Assembly (NCBI GenBank): GCA_963717695.1
Contig: CAVQWR010000006.1
Coordinates: 434,001-498,000, forward strand
Origin: CAIWHR01 sp963717695
Lineage (GTDB): Bacteria > Pseudomonadota > Gammaproteobacteria > Burkholderiales > Casimicrobiaceae
Reading direction: 5' to 3'
Length of the DNA stretch: 64,000 nucleotides
The notes below the pieces were generated by a model. That model saw only the letters and a program-made list of their open reading frames with translations. It did no database searches and was not told the DNA's origin. Made by a program: the position numbers and the translations under genes. Every line of letters begins with the position of its first letter. Within the stretch, counting starts at the first letter, position 1. Shown piece by piece: positions 1-9,826 of this stretch.

Positions 1-93
1 GGCTTGCGCAGGCGCTGCGACCGGATCGTCGAGCTGGTCGACGGGCGGATCGTGTCCGATTCACCCAATCACGACGTCGTGCGGCGCGGATGA
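1..93 (+). CDS. ABC transporter ATP-binding protein, C-terminal fragment
   Basis: The window opens inside this gene; thirty codons and a TGA remain. The tail contains RRCDRIVELVDGRIVSD, the strand-turn-strand that follows the H-loop in ABC ATPases of the LolD/MacB/YbbA type, which power envelope exporters or lipoprotein release from the inner membrane. Nothing else of the domain is visible, so the exact subfamily is an inference. It converges on the doxX gene, whose stop lies 37 bases further on. Confidence 0.6.
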   Translation, partial: GLRRRCDRIVELVDGRIVSDSPNHDVVRRG

Positions 94-130
94 GGCACGC
101 GCGACGACGTCGCGGCGCGGCGGCCGCCGC

Positions 131-532
131 TCAACCCTTGTCGAGGCTGAGCCGACCGGGCCCGAACGCGAACACCATCAGCATGCCGCCGATGACCGCA
201 ACGTTCTTGAAGAAGAACAGCTGATTCGTCATTGCCTCGGCGCCGCTCATGTTCCAGAAATCGTGGAAGACGAGCGACGCCACCAGCGTGAAGCCCGCGA
301 GCGCCAGCGCCGCCCAGCGCGCCTTCCAGCCCAGTGCCAGCAGAAGCCCGCCACCCAGCTCGACAACGAGCGCGAGCGCGGTCGCGACTTCGGGCATCGG
401 CACGTGGACGCTGGCGACATAGCCCACCGTTCCGGCGAAGCCCGTGAGCTTGCCCCAGCCCGCCACGACGAACATGAAGGCGAGCAGGATGCGCCCGATC
501 AGGGCGGCGACGTCGTTGTTGTTCGCATTCAT
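131..532 (-). CDS. DoxX family inner-membrane protein
   Basis: This 133-residue protein has four predicted membrane segments (about residues 10-30, 50-70, 73-93 and 108-126) and the N-terminal GRILLAFMFVVAGWGKL pattern of the DoxX/YphA family. These are small inner-membrane proteins whose role is poorly defined; some associate with oxidoreductases or thiol stress. An in-frame TTG at 547 overlaps the stop of the pirin gene. I chose the ATG at 532 because AAGGG sits seven bases upstream, a good ribosome binding site. It follows the pirin gene on the same strand and is probably co-transcribed with it; the DoxX-pirin pairing is common in Proteobacteria. Confidence 0.85.
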   Translation of the reverse strand: MNANNNDVAALIGRILLAFMFVVAGWGKLTGFAGTVGYVASVHVPMPEVATALALVVELGGGLLLALGWKARWAALALAGFTLVASLVFHDFWNMSGAEAMTNQLFFFKNVAVIGGMLMVFAFGPGRLSLDKG

Positions 533-543
533 GCGCGTACCCT

Positions 544-1242
544 TCAATCGAGGTCGAATACCAGAACTTCGGCGCTGCGGCCACCGTCGAGGATGACAGC
601 AGATTCCCCGACAAGTTTCGCGGCGTCGCCCGCGCCGAGCGCGGTGCCGTTGACCCGGACGCTGCCCCGTGCGGCGTGGACATAGGCGCGCCGACCCGGC
701 GCAAGCTCGTGCCGCGCCGCCTCGCCGCCGTCGAGCATTGCCGCGAGCACGAACGCGTTGCGATGAATGGTCACCGAGCCGTCGCGGCCGTCCGGCGAAG
801 CGATGAGGCGCAGCTTCCCGCGGAGCTCACCCGGCTCAAATTTCGTCTGCTCGTACCCGGGGTCGATGCCGCGCTGCGCCGGCTCGATCCAGATCTGCAG
901 GAAGTGGACGAGATTCTCGCGCGACGGGTTGTACTCGCTGTGCAGCACGCCGCGGCCGGCACTCATCCGCTGCACGTCGCCGGGGACGATGACCGAGCCG
1001 TTCCCCATGTTGTCCTTGTGCTCGAGCTCGCCGTCGAGCACGTAGCTCAGGATCTCCATGTCGCGGTGGCCATGCGTGCCGAAGCCCTTGCCAGGTTGCA
1101 CGCGGTCCTCGTTGATCACGCGAAGTGCGCCGAAGCCCATGTGCGCGGGATCGTGATAGTCGGCGAAGGAAAAGCTGTGGTACGAGTCGAGCCAGCCGTG
1201 ATCGGCGTGGCCGCGCTCGGCGGCTTTGCGCAAGGTCAGCAT
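544..1242 (-). CDS. Pirin family protein (YhhW-type cupin)
   Basis: A 232-residue bicupin of the pirin/YhhW family. The metal-binding residues sit at the textbook positions His57, His59, His101 and Glu103 (motifs GTHGHRDME and GVLHSEYN). Characterised members bind iron and some show quercetin 2,3-dioxygenase activity in vitro; the physiological substrate is generally unknown. The C-terminal cupin is shorter and lacks obvious ligands, as is usual. The length matches E. coli YhhW. It lies just upstream of doxX, so the pair may form a small operon. The family call is secure; a specific dioxygenase role is not. Confidence 0.9.
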   Translation of the reverse strand: MLTLRKAAERGHADHGWLDSYHSFSFADYHDPAHMGFGALRVINEDRVQPGKGFGTHGHRDMEILSYVLDGELEHKDNMGNGSVIVPGDVQRMSAGRGVLHSEYNPSRENLVHFLQIWIEPAQRGIDPGYEQTKFEPGELRGKLRLIASPDGRDGSVTIHRNAFVLAAMLDGGEAARHELAPGRRAYVHAARGSVRVNGTALGAGDAAKLVGESAVILDGGRSAEVLVFDLD

Positions 1243-1257
1243 GGGAAGAATTCCATC

Positions 1258-1628
1258 CTATCGGGTGGGCGCGGCACGTCGGCACCCCGGAACGCGAATG
1301 ATACGACGCGGCGACGGAGCACGGCCAACCGCGCGCTGGAAGCTCAGCATGCAGCCAGCGTAGGTGGAGACGCGGTTCGTCTGCGCGGCGTCCTGCACGC
1401 CCTTCCCGATCGAAGGCAGAAGCTGGCTGCGGCGGTCGATCTGGAAGATCGCGCCGAGCGTGACGCCGGTGCTCGACCCCTGCGTCACGAATGGAACGGG
1501 ATGAGCTCGATATGGCCCTGGTCGACGATGCCGGGATCGTCGGTGCGCAGCGGCGGTCCCGCGACCGCGTAGCCGGGCGCAAGCGTCATCGCGGTCAACG
1601 ATGCGCAAAGCAGCCGCCCGATCCGCAT
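1258..1628 (-). pseudogene. Remnant of an outer-membrane transporter-like protein
   Basis: From the ATG at 1628 the frame encodes a signal peptide (MRIGRLLCASLTAMTLAPG..) followed by AGPPLRTDDPGIV, the conserved mature N-terminus of the phenol-degradation MetA-like outer-membrane family. It stops after 47 codons at 1485. A second frame, open from about 1500 to 1258, then carries a barrel-like C-terminus (GAIFQIDRRSQLLPSIGKG.., STYAGCMLSF). The roughly 200 residues normally lying between these parts are absent. This is therefore an internal deletion with a frame change, not a simple one-base slip. It lies downstream of uxaC on the same strand. I infer a decayed gene; the family assignment rests on the N-terminal motif. 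Confidence 0.55.
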
Positions 1629-1677
1629 GTCCGCACGCGTCCTCACGGCGTGCTTCAATCCCGGCACGAACGCCAGA

Positions 1678-3096
1678 TCAAAGCCTGTAGGCCCGCTTCG
1701 CAAGCCCGTAGGCGAGCTCGGGCGCGAGCACGAACGCCTCATCCTCGTCGATCCGATGCTCGAGCGCCAGCGTCGCGAGGAAACGGCAGTCGATCCTGCG
1801 CGCGACGTCGTGCCGTGCGGGGATCGACATGAACGCGCGCGTGTCGTCGTTGAAGCCGACCGTGTTGTGGAACCCGGCGGTTTCCGTCGTCTGCTCGCGA
1901 AAGCGCAGCATCCCCTGCGGGCTGTCGTGAAACCACCAGGCCGGTCCAAGCTTCAGCACCGGGTAGTGGCCAGCGAGCGGCGCGAGCTCGCGCGCGTAGA
2001 CCGTTTCGTCGAGCGTGAACAGGATCACCGAAAGGCCGGGCTCGTTGCCGAACCGGTCGAGCAGCGGCTTCAGCGCGCGCACGTAGTCGGTTCGCATCGG
2101 AATGTCGGCGCCCTTGTCGCGGCCGTAGTCGCGAAAGATGGCCGGATTGTGGTTGCGGAAGCTGCCCGGGTGAATCTGCATGACGAGGCCGTCGTCGAGG
2201 CTCAACCGCGCCATCTCGGTCAGCATCTGGCCGCGGAACTGCTCCGCTTCCTCGGGAGTCGCGGTGCCGGCGAGCGCGCGGTCCAGGAGGCGCTGGCACG
2301 CGGCTTCGGGGATGTCGCAGGTCGTCGCAGTCGGATGGCCGTGATCGGTCGACGTCGCCCCCATCGACTTGAAGAACGCGCGCCGCTGCCGGTGTGCCGC
2401 GAGGTAGCCGCGCCAGGTCGAGGTGTCTTCGTTCGTCATCGCGCCGAACGCGCGCACGTTGTCGCGGAAGCCATCGAAATCGGGGTCGACGACCGGGTCG
2501 GGCCGATAGGCCGTGACGACACGCCCCTTCCAGCTGCTCGCGCGGATCTTCGCGTGATGGGCGAGCGGGTCGAGCGGCGATTCAGTCGTCGCGAGCACCT
2601 CGATGTTGAAGCGCTCGAACAGCGCGCGCGGACGGAATGCGGCGTCGGCGAGGCACGCGTTGATGCGATCGAACACGCGGTCCGCCGATTCTGCGGTCAG
2701 CCGCTCGTCGACGCCGAACACGGTCGCGAACGCATGGTCGAGCCAGACCCGCGTCGGCGTCCCGTGGAAAAGATGGTAACGCTCGGCGAACGTGTGCCAG
2801 ATCCTGCGCGGATCCTGCTCGACCTGCCCGCCGTCGCGGCGCGGAATGCCGAGCGCCTCGAGCGGTACGCCCTGGCTGTAGAGCATCCGGAACACGTAAT
2901 GGTCCGGCGTGATGAAGAGCGCGCTCGCGTTGGCGAATGGCGCATCGTCGGCGAACCATTGCGGGTCGGTGTGCCCGTGCGGGCTCACGATCGGAAGATC
3001 CTTCACCGTCGCATAGAGCCGTCGTGCGAGATCGCGCGTCGCAGGGTCCGGCGGGAACAGGCGGTCGGGATGGAGCACCAGCGGAATCTTTGCCAT
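1678..3096 (-). CDS. uxaC: Glucuronate/uronate isomerase UxaC
   Basis: Converts D-glucuronate to D-fructuronate (and D-galacturonate to D-tagaturonate) in the cytoplasm, the first step of hexuronate catabolism. The 472-residue length is typical of the family. The amidohydrolase-fold metal motif is visible as SPHGHTDPQWF (His40 and His42), and HDSPQGMLRFREQTTE near the C-terminus is also typical. The gene lies six bases downstream of uxuB, the next enzyme of the route, and both follow genes for an ABC importer, which supports a hexuronate catabolic operon transcribed right to left. The start ATG at 3096 gives the usual N-terminus (LHPDRLFPPDP). Confidence 0.95.
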   Translation of the reverse strand: MAKIPLVLHPDRLFPPDPATRDLARRLYATVKDLPIVSPHGHTDPQWFADDAPFANASALFITPDHYVFRMLYSQGVPLEALGIPRRDGGQVEQDPRRIWHTFAERYHLFHGTPTRVWLDHAFATVFGVDERLTAESADRVFDRINACLADAAFRPRALFERFNIEVLATTESPLDPLAHHAKIRASSWKGRVVTAYRPDPVVDPDFDGFRDNVRAFGAMTNEDTSTWRGYLAAHRQRRAFFKSMGATSTDHGHPTATTCDIPEAACQRLLDRALAGTATPEEAEQFRGQMLTEMARLSLDDGLVMQIHPGSFRNHNPAIFRDYGRDKGADIPMRTDYVRALKPLLDRFGNEPGLSVILFTLDETVYARELAPLAGHYPVLKLGPAWWFHDSPQGMLRFREQTTETAGFHNTVGFNDDTRAFMSIPARHDVARRIDCRFLATLALEHRIDEDEAFVLAPELAYGLAKRAYRL

Positions 3097-3102
3097 CGGC
3101 GT

Positions 3103-4578
3103 TCAGCCTTCCCTGAGATGTTCGTCGAGCGTGCGGCGCACCCCGACGTCGAACAGCGCGACCACGTTGCGTGTGACGGCGACGCGGAATGAAGGATTGT
3201 CGGCGAGGTCGCCGAACACCGCGCGGATATCGAGAAAGCCGGCGGCCGTCGCCGCCGGATCGCCGGTCGCGGCCTGCGCGATGCGCCGGAACTCTCCCGC
3301 CAGCGGATCGGACACGACGATCGGGGCGCCCGCCTCGTCCGTGCCGCTCGCATAGCGGATCCACGCGGCGACGGCGAGTGCCAGGTGGCGATAGGGCGCG
3401 CCGCGAGCAATGCGGTCGCGCACCGTGCCGAGAAGTCGCTGCGGCAGCTTCTGCGAGCCGTCCATCGCGATCTGCTGCGTCCGGTGCGGCAGCGCGGGAT
3501 TGCGAAAGCGCGTCATCAGCTGCGCGCGGTACGACGCAAGGTCCACCCCGGGCGGGGCGACGAGCGTCGGCGCAATTTCGTCCGCCATCTGCCGCTCGAC
3601 CACCGCCGAGAGCGCGGGGTCGGCCGACGCCTGCCAGATGAATTCGTGGCCCGCGAGGAATCCCAGATACGCGAGCGTCGAATGGCTGCCGTTGAGGAGG
3701 CGCAGCTTCATCGTCTCGAACGGCGCGACGTCGGTGACGAGCTGCGCGCCATCGTCCTCCCAGGCGGGTCGAGGCCCGGCGAAGCGGTCCTCGATCACCC
3801 ACTGCCGGAACGGCTCGAACACGACCGGCGCGGCGTCGGCGCATCCCGTGAGCCGTGCGGCTTCGGCGATGTCGGCCGGCGTCGTCGCGGGAACGATCCG
3901 GTCGACCATCGTCGAGGGGAACGCGACATGGCGCTCGATCCAGTCGCCGAGCGCGGGGTCCACCGCACGGGCGAAGGCGGTGACGATGCCCGCGACGACA
4001 CGCCCATTGTGCGGGAGGTTGTCGCAGCAGACGACGGAAATCGGGCCGCCGTCGGCCCGGCGGCGTGCAGCGAGCGCCGCCGCGATGAATCCCGGCGCCG
4101 AAGTCGCGGCGGCGGGCGCCGCGAGATCGCGCACGATGTCGGGATGGGAAAGATCGAGCGCGCCCGTGGCCGGGTCGTGGCAGTAGCCCTTTTCCGTGAC
4201 CGTCAGCGTGATGACGTGCACGTTCGCGTCGGCACAGCGCGCGAGCACCGCGTCGCGCTCCGCGCCGAGAAAGCGCGCCTCGCGCAACGCACCGACGATC
4301 CGCGCACGCGTTCCCGCCTGGCCCTTCTCGAGCGCCGTGTAGAGGCCGTCCTGCGCGGCGAGCGCGCGTGTTGCATGCGGCGTCTTGAGGCTGACGCCAC
4401 AGATGCCCCAGCGCGGGTCCCGCGCGAGCACCGCATCGGTGTAGATCGCCTGATGCGCGCGATGGAATGCGCCCAGCCCGAGGTGGACGATGCCAACGCG
4501 GACCGCGGCGACGTCATAGGCCGGGCGCGCCACGCGGTCCGGAACGCTTCCCAGCGCGGCAAGCGAGAGCGCTTCCAT
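3103..4578 (-). CDS. uxuB: Fructuronate/tagaturonate reductase, mannitol dehydrogenase family
   Basis: This 491-residue NAD-dependent polyol dehydrogenase has the Rossmann motif VGIVHLGLGAFHRAHQA near residues 28-45. Its catalytic KLRLLNGSH segment lies around residue 290; the K-x4-N-x2-H pattern is that of the mannitol dehydrogenase family. Family members reduce D-fructuronate to D-mannonate (UxuB), D-tagaturonate to altronate, or oxidise mannitol. Location directly upstream of uxaC points to fructuronate reductase. The stop lies six bases before the uxaC start and the start follows a permease stop by three bases, so the genes are tightly coupled. No mannonate dehydratase (uxuA) is present in this window. 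Confidence 0.88.
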   Translation of the reverse strand: MEALSLAALGSVPDRVARPAYDVAAVRVGIVHLGLGAFHRAHQAIYTDAVLARDPRWGICGVSLKTPHATRALAAQDGLYTALEKGQAGTRARIVGALREARFLGAERDAVLARCADANVHVITLTVTEKGYCHDPATGALDLSHPDIVRDLAAPAAATSAPGFIAAALAARRRADGGPISVVCCDNLPHNGRVVAGIVTAFARAVDPALGDWIERHVAFPSTMVDRIVPATTPADIAEAARLTGCADAAPVVFEPFRQWVIEDRFAGPRPAWEDDGAQLVTDVAPFETMKLRLLNGSHSTLAYLGFLAGHEFIWQASADPALSAVVERQMADEIAPTLVAPPGVDLASYRAQLMTRFRNPALPHRTQQIAMDGSQKLPQRLLGTVRDRIARGAPYRHLALAVAAWIRYASGTDEAGAPIVVSDPLAGEFRRIAQAATGDPAATAAGFLDIRAVFGDLADNPSFRVAVTRNVVALFDVGVRRTLDEHLREG

Positions 4579-4581
4579 CCG

Positions 4582-5439
4582 TCAGGCGGCGCGCGGGTGC
4601 TCTTTGACGCGGCTCACGAGTTGCGTCGGATTGACGAAGCGCAGCGCGATCAGGAGCCACGCCAGCGTGACCACCATGTAGATCATGGCCATCGCGTCGA
4701 CCGACTGCGGCGCCCGCACGCCGGCGGCAAACACCGCGTAGTAGAGCGCCACAACGAGTGTCTGCGAATCGGAGCCCGCCGTGAGGAACGTGAGCTCGAA
4801 CATCGCGATCGTGCGCACCAGCACCAGCAGCGACGCCGCGAGAATGCCGGGTGCCAGCAGCGGCACCAGCACGTGCCAGAACATCCGCAGCGTGCTCGCG
4901 CCGAAGACGCGGGCCGCCGATTCGAGGTTCGGGTCGATCTGCTCGATGAACGGCGTCATCACCAGGATCACGAAGGGTGCCGCGGGAATGAGGTTGGCGA
5001 GGATCACGCCGTAGATCGTTCCGGCAAGCTGAACCTTGTAGAGGACCGTCGCCAGTGGAATGCCGTAGGTGATCGGGGGCACCATCAGCGGCAGCAGGAA
5101 GAGGAGCAGCAGTGCGCGCTTCCCCGGAAAGTCGCGCCGGGCGAGCGCATAGGCAGCGGGCACGCCGATCAGCAGCGCGAGGAAGACCACCGCGAACACG
5201 ACCTCCAGCGTGACCCAAAGCACGCTATCGAGCTGGAATTCCTTCCACGCCGACGTGTACCACGCCATCGTCCAGCCATCCGGCAGCCATGTCCCGAGCC
5301 AGCGCTTCGCGAACGAGCTCGTCGCGACGGCGGCGATCATGAGCCCGATGTTGATGACGAACACGATCATCAGGCCCCACAGGAAGCCGCTCCACGCGGT
5401 TTCGAGCCAGCGCTTGGCGATTCGCGGAGTCGTGCTCAA
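4582..5439 (-). CDS. ABC transporter permease, PotC-like
   Basis: A 285-residue inner-membrane permease of the spermidine/putrescine/2-aminoethylphosphonate importer family, with six predicted membrane helices. The EAA loop is visible as AARVFGASTLRMFWHVLVPLLAPG, which docks the ATPase. The start codon overlaps the stop of the partner permease by four bases (ATGA at 5436-5439), so the two are translationally coupled. Sequence alone suggests a PotC-type component. The neighbouring uxuB and uxaC make hexuronates or a derivative the likely cargo, which is an inference from context. Confidence 0.88.
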   Translation of the reverse strand: MSTTPRIAKRWLETAWSGFLWGLMIVFVINIGLMIAAVATSSFAKRWLGTWLPDGWTMAWYTSAWKEFQLDSVLWVTLEVVFAVVFLALLIGVPAAYALARRDFPGKRALLLLFLLPLMVPPITYGIPLATVLYKVQLAGTIYGVILANLIPAAPFVILVMTPFIEQIDPNLESAARVFGASTLRMFWHVLVPLLAPGILAASLLVLVRTIAMFELTFLTAGSDSQTLVVALYYAVFAAGVRAPQSVDAMAMIYMVVTLAWLLIALRFVNPTQLVSRVKEHPRAA

Positions 5440-6308
5440 CCTTTGCCTCCGACGACCGGCCCGCGATAGAAGAGATTGCGCAGCATCAGCACTGCCGCGA
5501 CGATCAGGAGCTGGACAAATCCCATGATCATCGCGATTGCGGACGCGAGCGAGTAGTCGTACTGCTCGAAGGCGGCCTCATAGGCGGCGATCGAGATCAC
5601 GCGCGTCGGGCCGGCGGGCGAGCCCAGCAGCACGGCCGACGGGAACACCGAGAATGCCTGCACGAAGGCGAGGCAGAAGCACATCGCGAGGCCGGGAGCG
5701 AGCAGCGGCAGGTAGATGTGGCGGAACTGCGCTCCGGGCGGCGCGCCCAGCGTCGCCGCGGCGCGCGCGAGTCCCGGGTCGATGCCGGTGATGTAGGACA
5801 GGATCAGCAGGAACGCGAACGGGAACCCGGACACCACCAGCGAGAGCAGCACGCCGGTGTAGTTGTGCGTGAGCCGGATCGGACCGTCGTAGAGCTGGAT
5901 CAGCTGCAGGAACTGCGACAGCCAGCCCTTCGGCCCGAAGTAGGTCAGCATCCCCTCGGCGATGAGCACGGTGCCGAGCGTGATCGGAATCACGAGGATC
6001 GTCGTGATGGCGCGCTGGTACGGCGACTTGATGCGCATCTTGAACGCGATCGGCAGCGCGATACCGACGTTGATGATGGTCACGGGAAGCGCGAGACGCA
6101 GCGTCGTCCAGATCGTCGGCCACAGATTGTCGGTGGTGAAGAATTTCTGGTAGTTCGCGAGCGCGCCGCCCTTGTTCGGATTGAACGACAGCGCGAGTCC
6201 GTACAGGAACGGATAGACGAAGAGCAGCAGCATGAAAGCTGCGCCCGGCACGATCAGGAGCAGCGTGCGGTCGAACGCGGGGCGTGCGAGTGGTGCGGCG
6301 GCGGCCAT
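5436..6308 (-). CDS. ABC transporter permease, PotB-like
   Basis: A 290-residue membrane permease with six predicted helices. It begins with LLLIVPGAAFMLLLFVYPFLYGLALSF, typical of the first helix in PotB-type proteins, and has the EAA loop AAATLGAPPGAQFRHIYLPLLAPG. I placed the start at the ATG at 6308, seven bases after the ATPase stop. The frame stays open further upstream, but that part reads as ATPase antiframe rather than protein. It pairs with the PotC-like permease through a four-base overlap. It belongs to the putative uronate importer. Confidence 0.88.
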   Translation of the reverse strand: MAAAAPLARPAFDRTLLLIVPGAAFMLLLFVYPFLYGLALSFNPNKGGALANYQKFFTTDNLWPTIWTTLRLALPVTIINVGIALPIAFKMRIKSPYQRAITTILVIPITLGTVLIAEGMLTYFGPKGWLSQFLQLIQLYDGPIRLTHNYTGVLLSLVVSGFPFAFLLILSYITGIDPGLARAAATLGAPPGAQFRHIYLPLLAPGLAMCFCLAFVQAFSVFPSAVLLGSPAGPTRVISIAAYEAAFEQYDYSLASAIAMIMGFVQLLIVAAVLMLRNLFYRGPVVGGKG

Positions 6309-6315
6309 CTCGGTC

Positions 6316-7395
<1,080 letters not shown>

Positions 7396-7491
7396 TGAAT
7401 GTGGGGCAGCAATGTGGGGGTGTGTCCAGGCACTGCTTGGCGCAACTGTGCCCTCGCTTGATCAGGAACAGTGCGTCGTTGCGAGAGGGTA

Positions 7492-7512
7492 CCCGGCGCG
7501 CGCTGCGCCGGG
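7492..7512 (-). other. Stem-loop in the binding-protein/ATPase gap (proximal to ATPase)
   Basis: An eight-base perfect inverted repeat (CCCGGCGC / GCGCCGGG) with a five-base loop lies in the 215-base gap between the binding-protein stop and the ATPase start. No T-tract follows on the minus strand, so it is not a classical intrinsic terminator. A partial attenuator or mRNA-stabilising stem is the best guess. Confidence 0.45.
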
Positions 7513-7533
7513 GCATGCAAATGATCCAGCCCC

Positions 7534-7575
7534 CGCCGCGTTGAACCGTCGGCGTGCCGACGGTTCAACGCGGCG
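7534..7575 (-). other. Long perfect stem-loop downstream of the binding-protein gene
   Basis: Nineteen-base perfectly complementary arms (7534-7552 and 7557-7575) enclose the loop CGTG. The structure starts 35 bases after the stop of the solute-binding protein gene as read on the minus strand. No run of T follows. In binding-protein-dependent operons such stems commonly protect the 5' part of the transcript from exonucleases, giving excess binding protein. This function is inferred from position and strength only. Confidence 0.6.
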
Positions 7576-7610
7576 AGTTATTCCGTCGCGATCTCCGCGA
7601 CGGGACAACA

Positions 7611-8826
7611 CTATTTGGTCTTTTGCGCCCCCACCTGCTGGTCCCAGATGCGGAACGCATCGACCTGCGCCGACGGCGGCAGCGACTGCGTGTGCGGGAA
7701 CTCGGTCAGCCACTTCTCGTATTCCGGCCGGCCGTATTCCTTGATCGCGTCCTGGCTCGCCTGCGGCGCCATCGACAGCGGGACGTTCTTCACCGCAGGG
7801 CCCGGGTAGAAATAGCCCTTGTCATACGTGTACGCCTGCGCTTCCGGCGTGAGCAGGTACGCCATCAGGTCGAGCACCACTGCGATCTTCTCGGGCGGCA
7901 CGCCCTTCGGGATCACCATGTAGTGCGCGTCGTTGACCCACGTCATGCCCTTGAACGGTGCGACCTTGAAGTCCTTCGGGCACGATGCCCAGCACGCGCG
8001 GGTTGATGTCCCAGCCCGTCATCGTGATCGTGATGTCGCGCGAGCCCTCGCCCAGTTCCTTCATCACCGCGCCGGTGCCGGTCGGGTAGTACTCGATGCA
8101 GCTGTTGAGGTCCTTGAGATAGGCCCAGGTCTTGTCCCAGCCGTTCACGGGGTCCTTCGGATTCTTGTCGCCGAGGATGAACGGCAGCCCCATGATGAAC
8201 GTGCGTCCGGGGCCGGAGTTCGCGGGACGCGCGTAGATCAGCTTGTTCGGGTTCGCCTTGCACCACGCGAGGAGCTCCGCGGGCGTGGTCGGGACCTGCT
8301 TGACCTTGGCGGGGTTGTATTCGACCAGCGGGCCCGCGGGCATGAACACGACCTCGACGCCCTGGTCCATCGCGAGCTCCTGCATCTTAGCGGCCGCAGG
8401 CTGATAATTGGCGATGAGGTTCGGGAACTTGGCCGAGTACTCGGGCAGCAGCTTGATGAGGAGGCCCTGCTCGATGCCGGCGGCCAGGAAGTCGGTCCCC
8501 GTCAGCACGAGATCGATGTCGGAACGCCCCGCGCCCTGCATCGCCTTCAGCTTGCCCGGAAGCTCGGGCGCCGGCGCCTTGGTGAAGTTGAACTTGGCGA
8601 CGAGATTCGGATGCTTCTTGGCATAGGCCTCGATCGCGTCCTGAGTCAGCGCGAGGTTGCCCGCGACGTCGACGATGTTGATCGTCACCGGCGCCTTCGG
8701 CAGCGCGGGCACATCGGCCAGCGCGGCCGGTGCAACACCCACGCCCGCGGCGAAGGCCAATCCTGCGATCGCACTGCGCACGAACGTGCGGCGCGATGCG
8801 TCCATCCATTGTCGATCTGTTGTCAT
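7611..8826 (-). CDS. ABC transporter substrate-binding protein (frameshifted)
   Basis: A periplasmic binding protein for the adjacent PotABC-like importer. It opens with a twin-arginine-like signal (SRRTFVRSAIAGLAFAAG), then family-1 binding-protein sequence (DLVLTGTDFLAAGIEQGLL, WCKANPNKLIYARPANSG). The frame breaks at about 7976-7980. The upstream frame reads ..NPRVLGIVPE and the other frame continues DFKVAPFKGMTWVNDAHY. The span is 1216 bases, one more than a multiple of three, and removing one base restores a 404-residue protein. The ATG at 8826 has a strong GAGGAGAGGA ribosome site. The ligand is probably a uronate or its oligomer, by context. Single-base insertion error is more likely than decay because both halves are well conserved. 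Confidence 0.82.
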
Positions 8827-8926
8827 GTCTTCTTCCTCTCCTCGTAGAACCAGCGTGTGCGACAGCGTGCGAAGCATTCCACTCATTGCGGCGGTCCCGC
8901 TTCCGGGGCCCGTTGATTCCATTCCA

Positions 8927-9760
8927 TCATGCCGCGGCGCGGACGCGCTTCGCGCCCGCACCTGCACTCCTGTTGGCGCCCTCGTCGTCGCGCTGGAACT
9001 CGCGCTCGACGCGCGTGAGGTGCCGGTGCATCGCATTGCGCGCGAGTGCCGGATCGCGCGCGACGACGCCCTTCAATATGGCCGCGTGGTCGCGCAGCGT
9101 CTTCTCGGCGAGCTCGCGGGTGTGGAAGTGCTGCTGCGTGCGCCGCCACATCTCGGCGCGCTGGTTCCAGAGCTCCTCGACGACGCGGATCAGCGCGCCG
9201 TTGCCGGTCGCGCGTGCGAGGCCGACGTGGAACGCCCGATCGGTTTCCTCGCGCACGGCGAAGTCGTCGAGATGCGCTTCCATCCGGGCGATGCACTCGC
9301 CGAGCGCCGCGAGTTGAGGTGCCGACGACTTCCGCGCGGCCAGCGCCGCGATCTCGCCCTCCACCAGCTTGCGCGCGGCGAGGAGCTCGAACGGTCCGGG
9401 ACCGGCGTCGCCGGCGTCCGGTCGGCGCGCCGCCGGGCCGGTCACGAAAATGCCGGTGCCGACGCGGACGTCGACGCGACCGGCAATCTCGAGCGAAATG
9501 ATCGCTTCGCGCACCGACGTGCGCGACACGCCGAGCAGCGCCGCGAGCTCGCGCTCCGCGGGCAGTCTCGACCCGACCGGGAATTCGCCGCTGTCGATGA
9601 GCGCGGCGATCTGTCCGGCAATCTGCCGGTAGAGCCGCAACGGCTCGACCGCCTGGAACGGCACGGGGACTCCTCCTGTCGCGGCGCGGCTTCGCGCCGC
9701 CGCATGGCCTGCGACGAATGATGCCGCGCTTTCGAATGCGCGCGGTCTGATCTCGCGCAA
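8927..9760 (-). CDS. GntR family transcriptional regulator, FCD (FadR-like) type
   Basis: A 277-residue regulator. A winged helix-turn-helix covers about residues 40-110, with PLRLYRQIAGQIAALIDSGEF and LLGVSRTSVREAIISLEIAGRV visible. An all-helical FCD ligand-binding domain follows from about residue 130, with the usual metal-site His/Asp residues (FHVGLARATGN, DHAAILKGV). Members of this group (UxuR, ExuR, LldR and others) repress catabolic operons until an acid ligand binds. It lies 100 bases upstream of the binding-protein gene and reads the same way, so it probably controls the uronate cluster and may be co-transcribed with it. The effector is inferred, not shown. Confidence 0.88.
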   Translation of the reverse strand: MREIRPRAFESAASFVAGHAAARSRAATGGVPVPFQAVEPLRLYRQIAGQIAALIDSGEFPVGSRLPAERELAALLGVSRTSVREAIISLEIAGRVDVRVGTGIFVTGPAARRPDAGDAGPGPFELLAARKLVEGEIAALAARKSSAPQLAALGECIARMEAHLDDFAVREETDRAFHVGLARATGNGALIRVVEELWNQRAEMWRRTQQHFHTRELAEKTLRDHAAILKGVVARDPALARNAMHRHLTRVEREFQRDDEGANRSAGAGAKRVRAAA

Positions 9761-9826
9761 CTTTAATGCGCGCCCGCACGCCGGTCAAGTGGCCCAACCA
9801 CCGGACCAAAAGCGGTCGCAGGCCCT

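Noticed and set aside
3385..5469. A 694-codon plus-strand open frame
   Set aside because: It is antisense to uxuB and the permease genes, with Arg/Glu-rich composition typical of GC-rich shadow frames and no family motifs.
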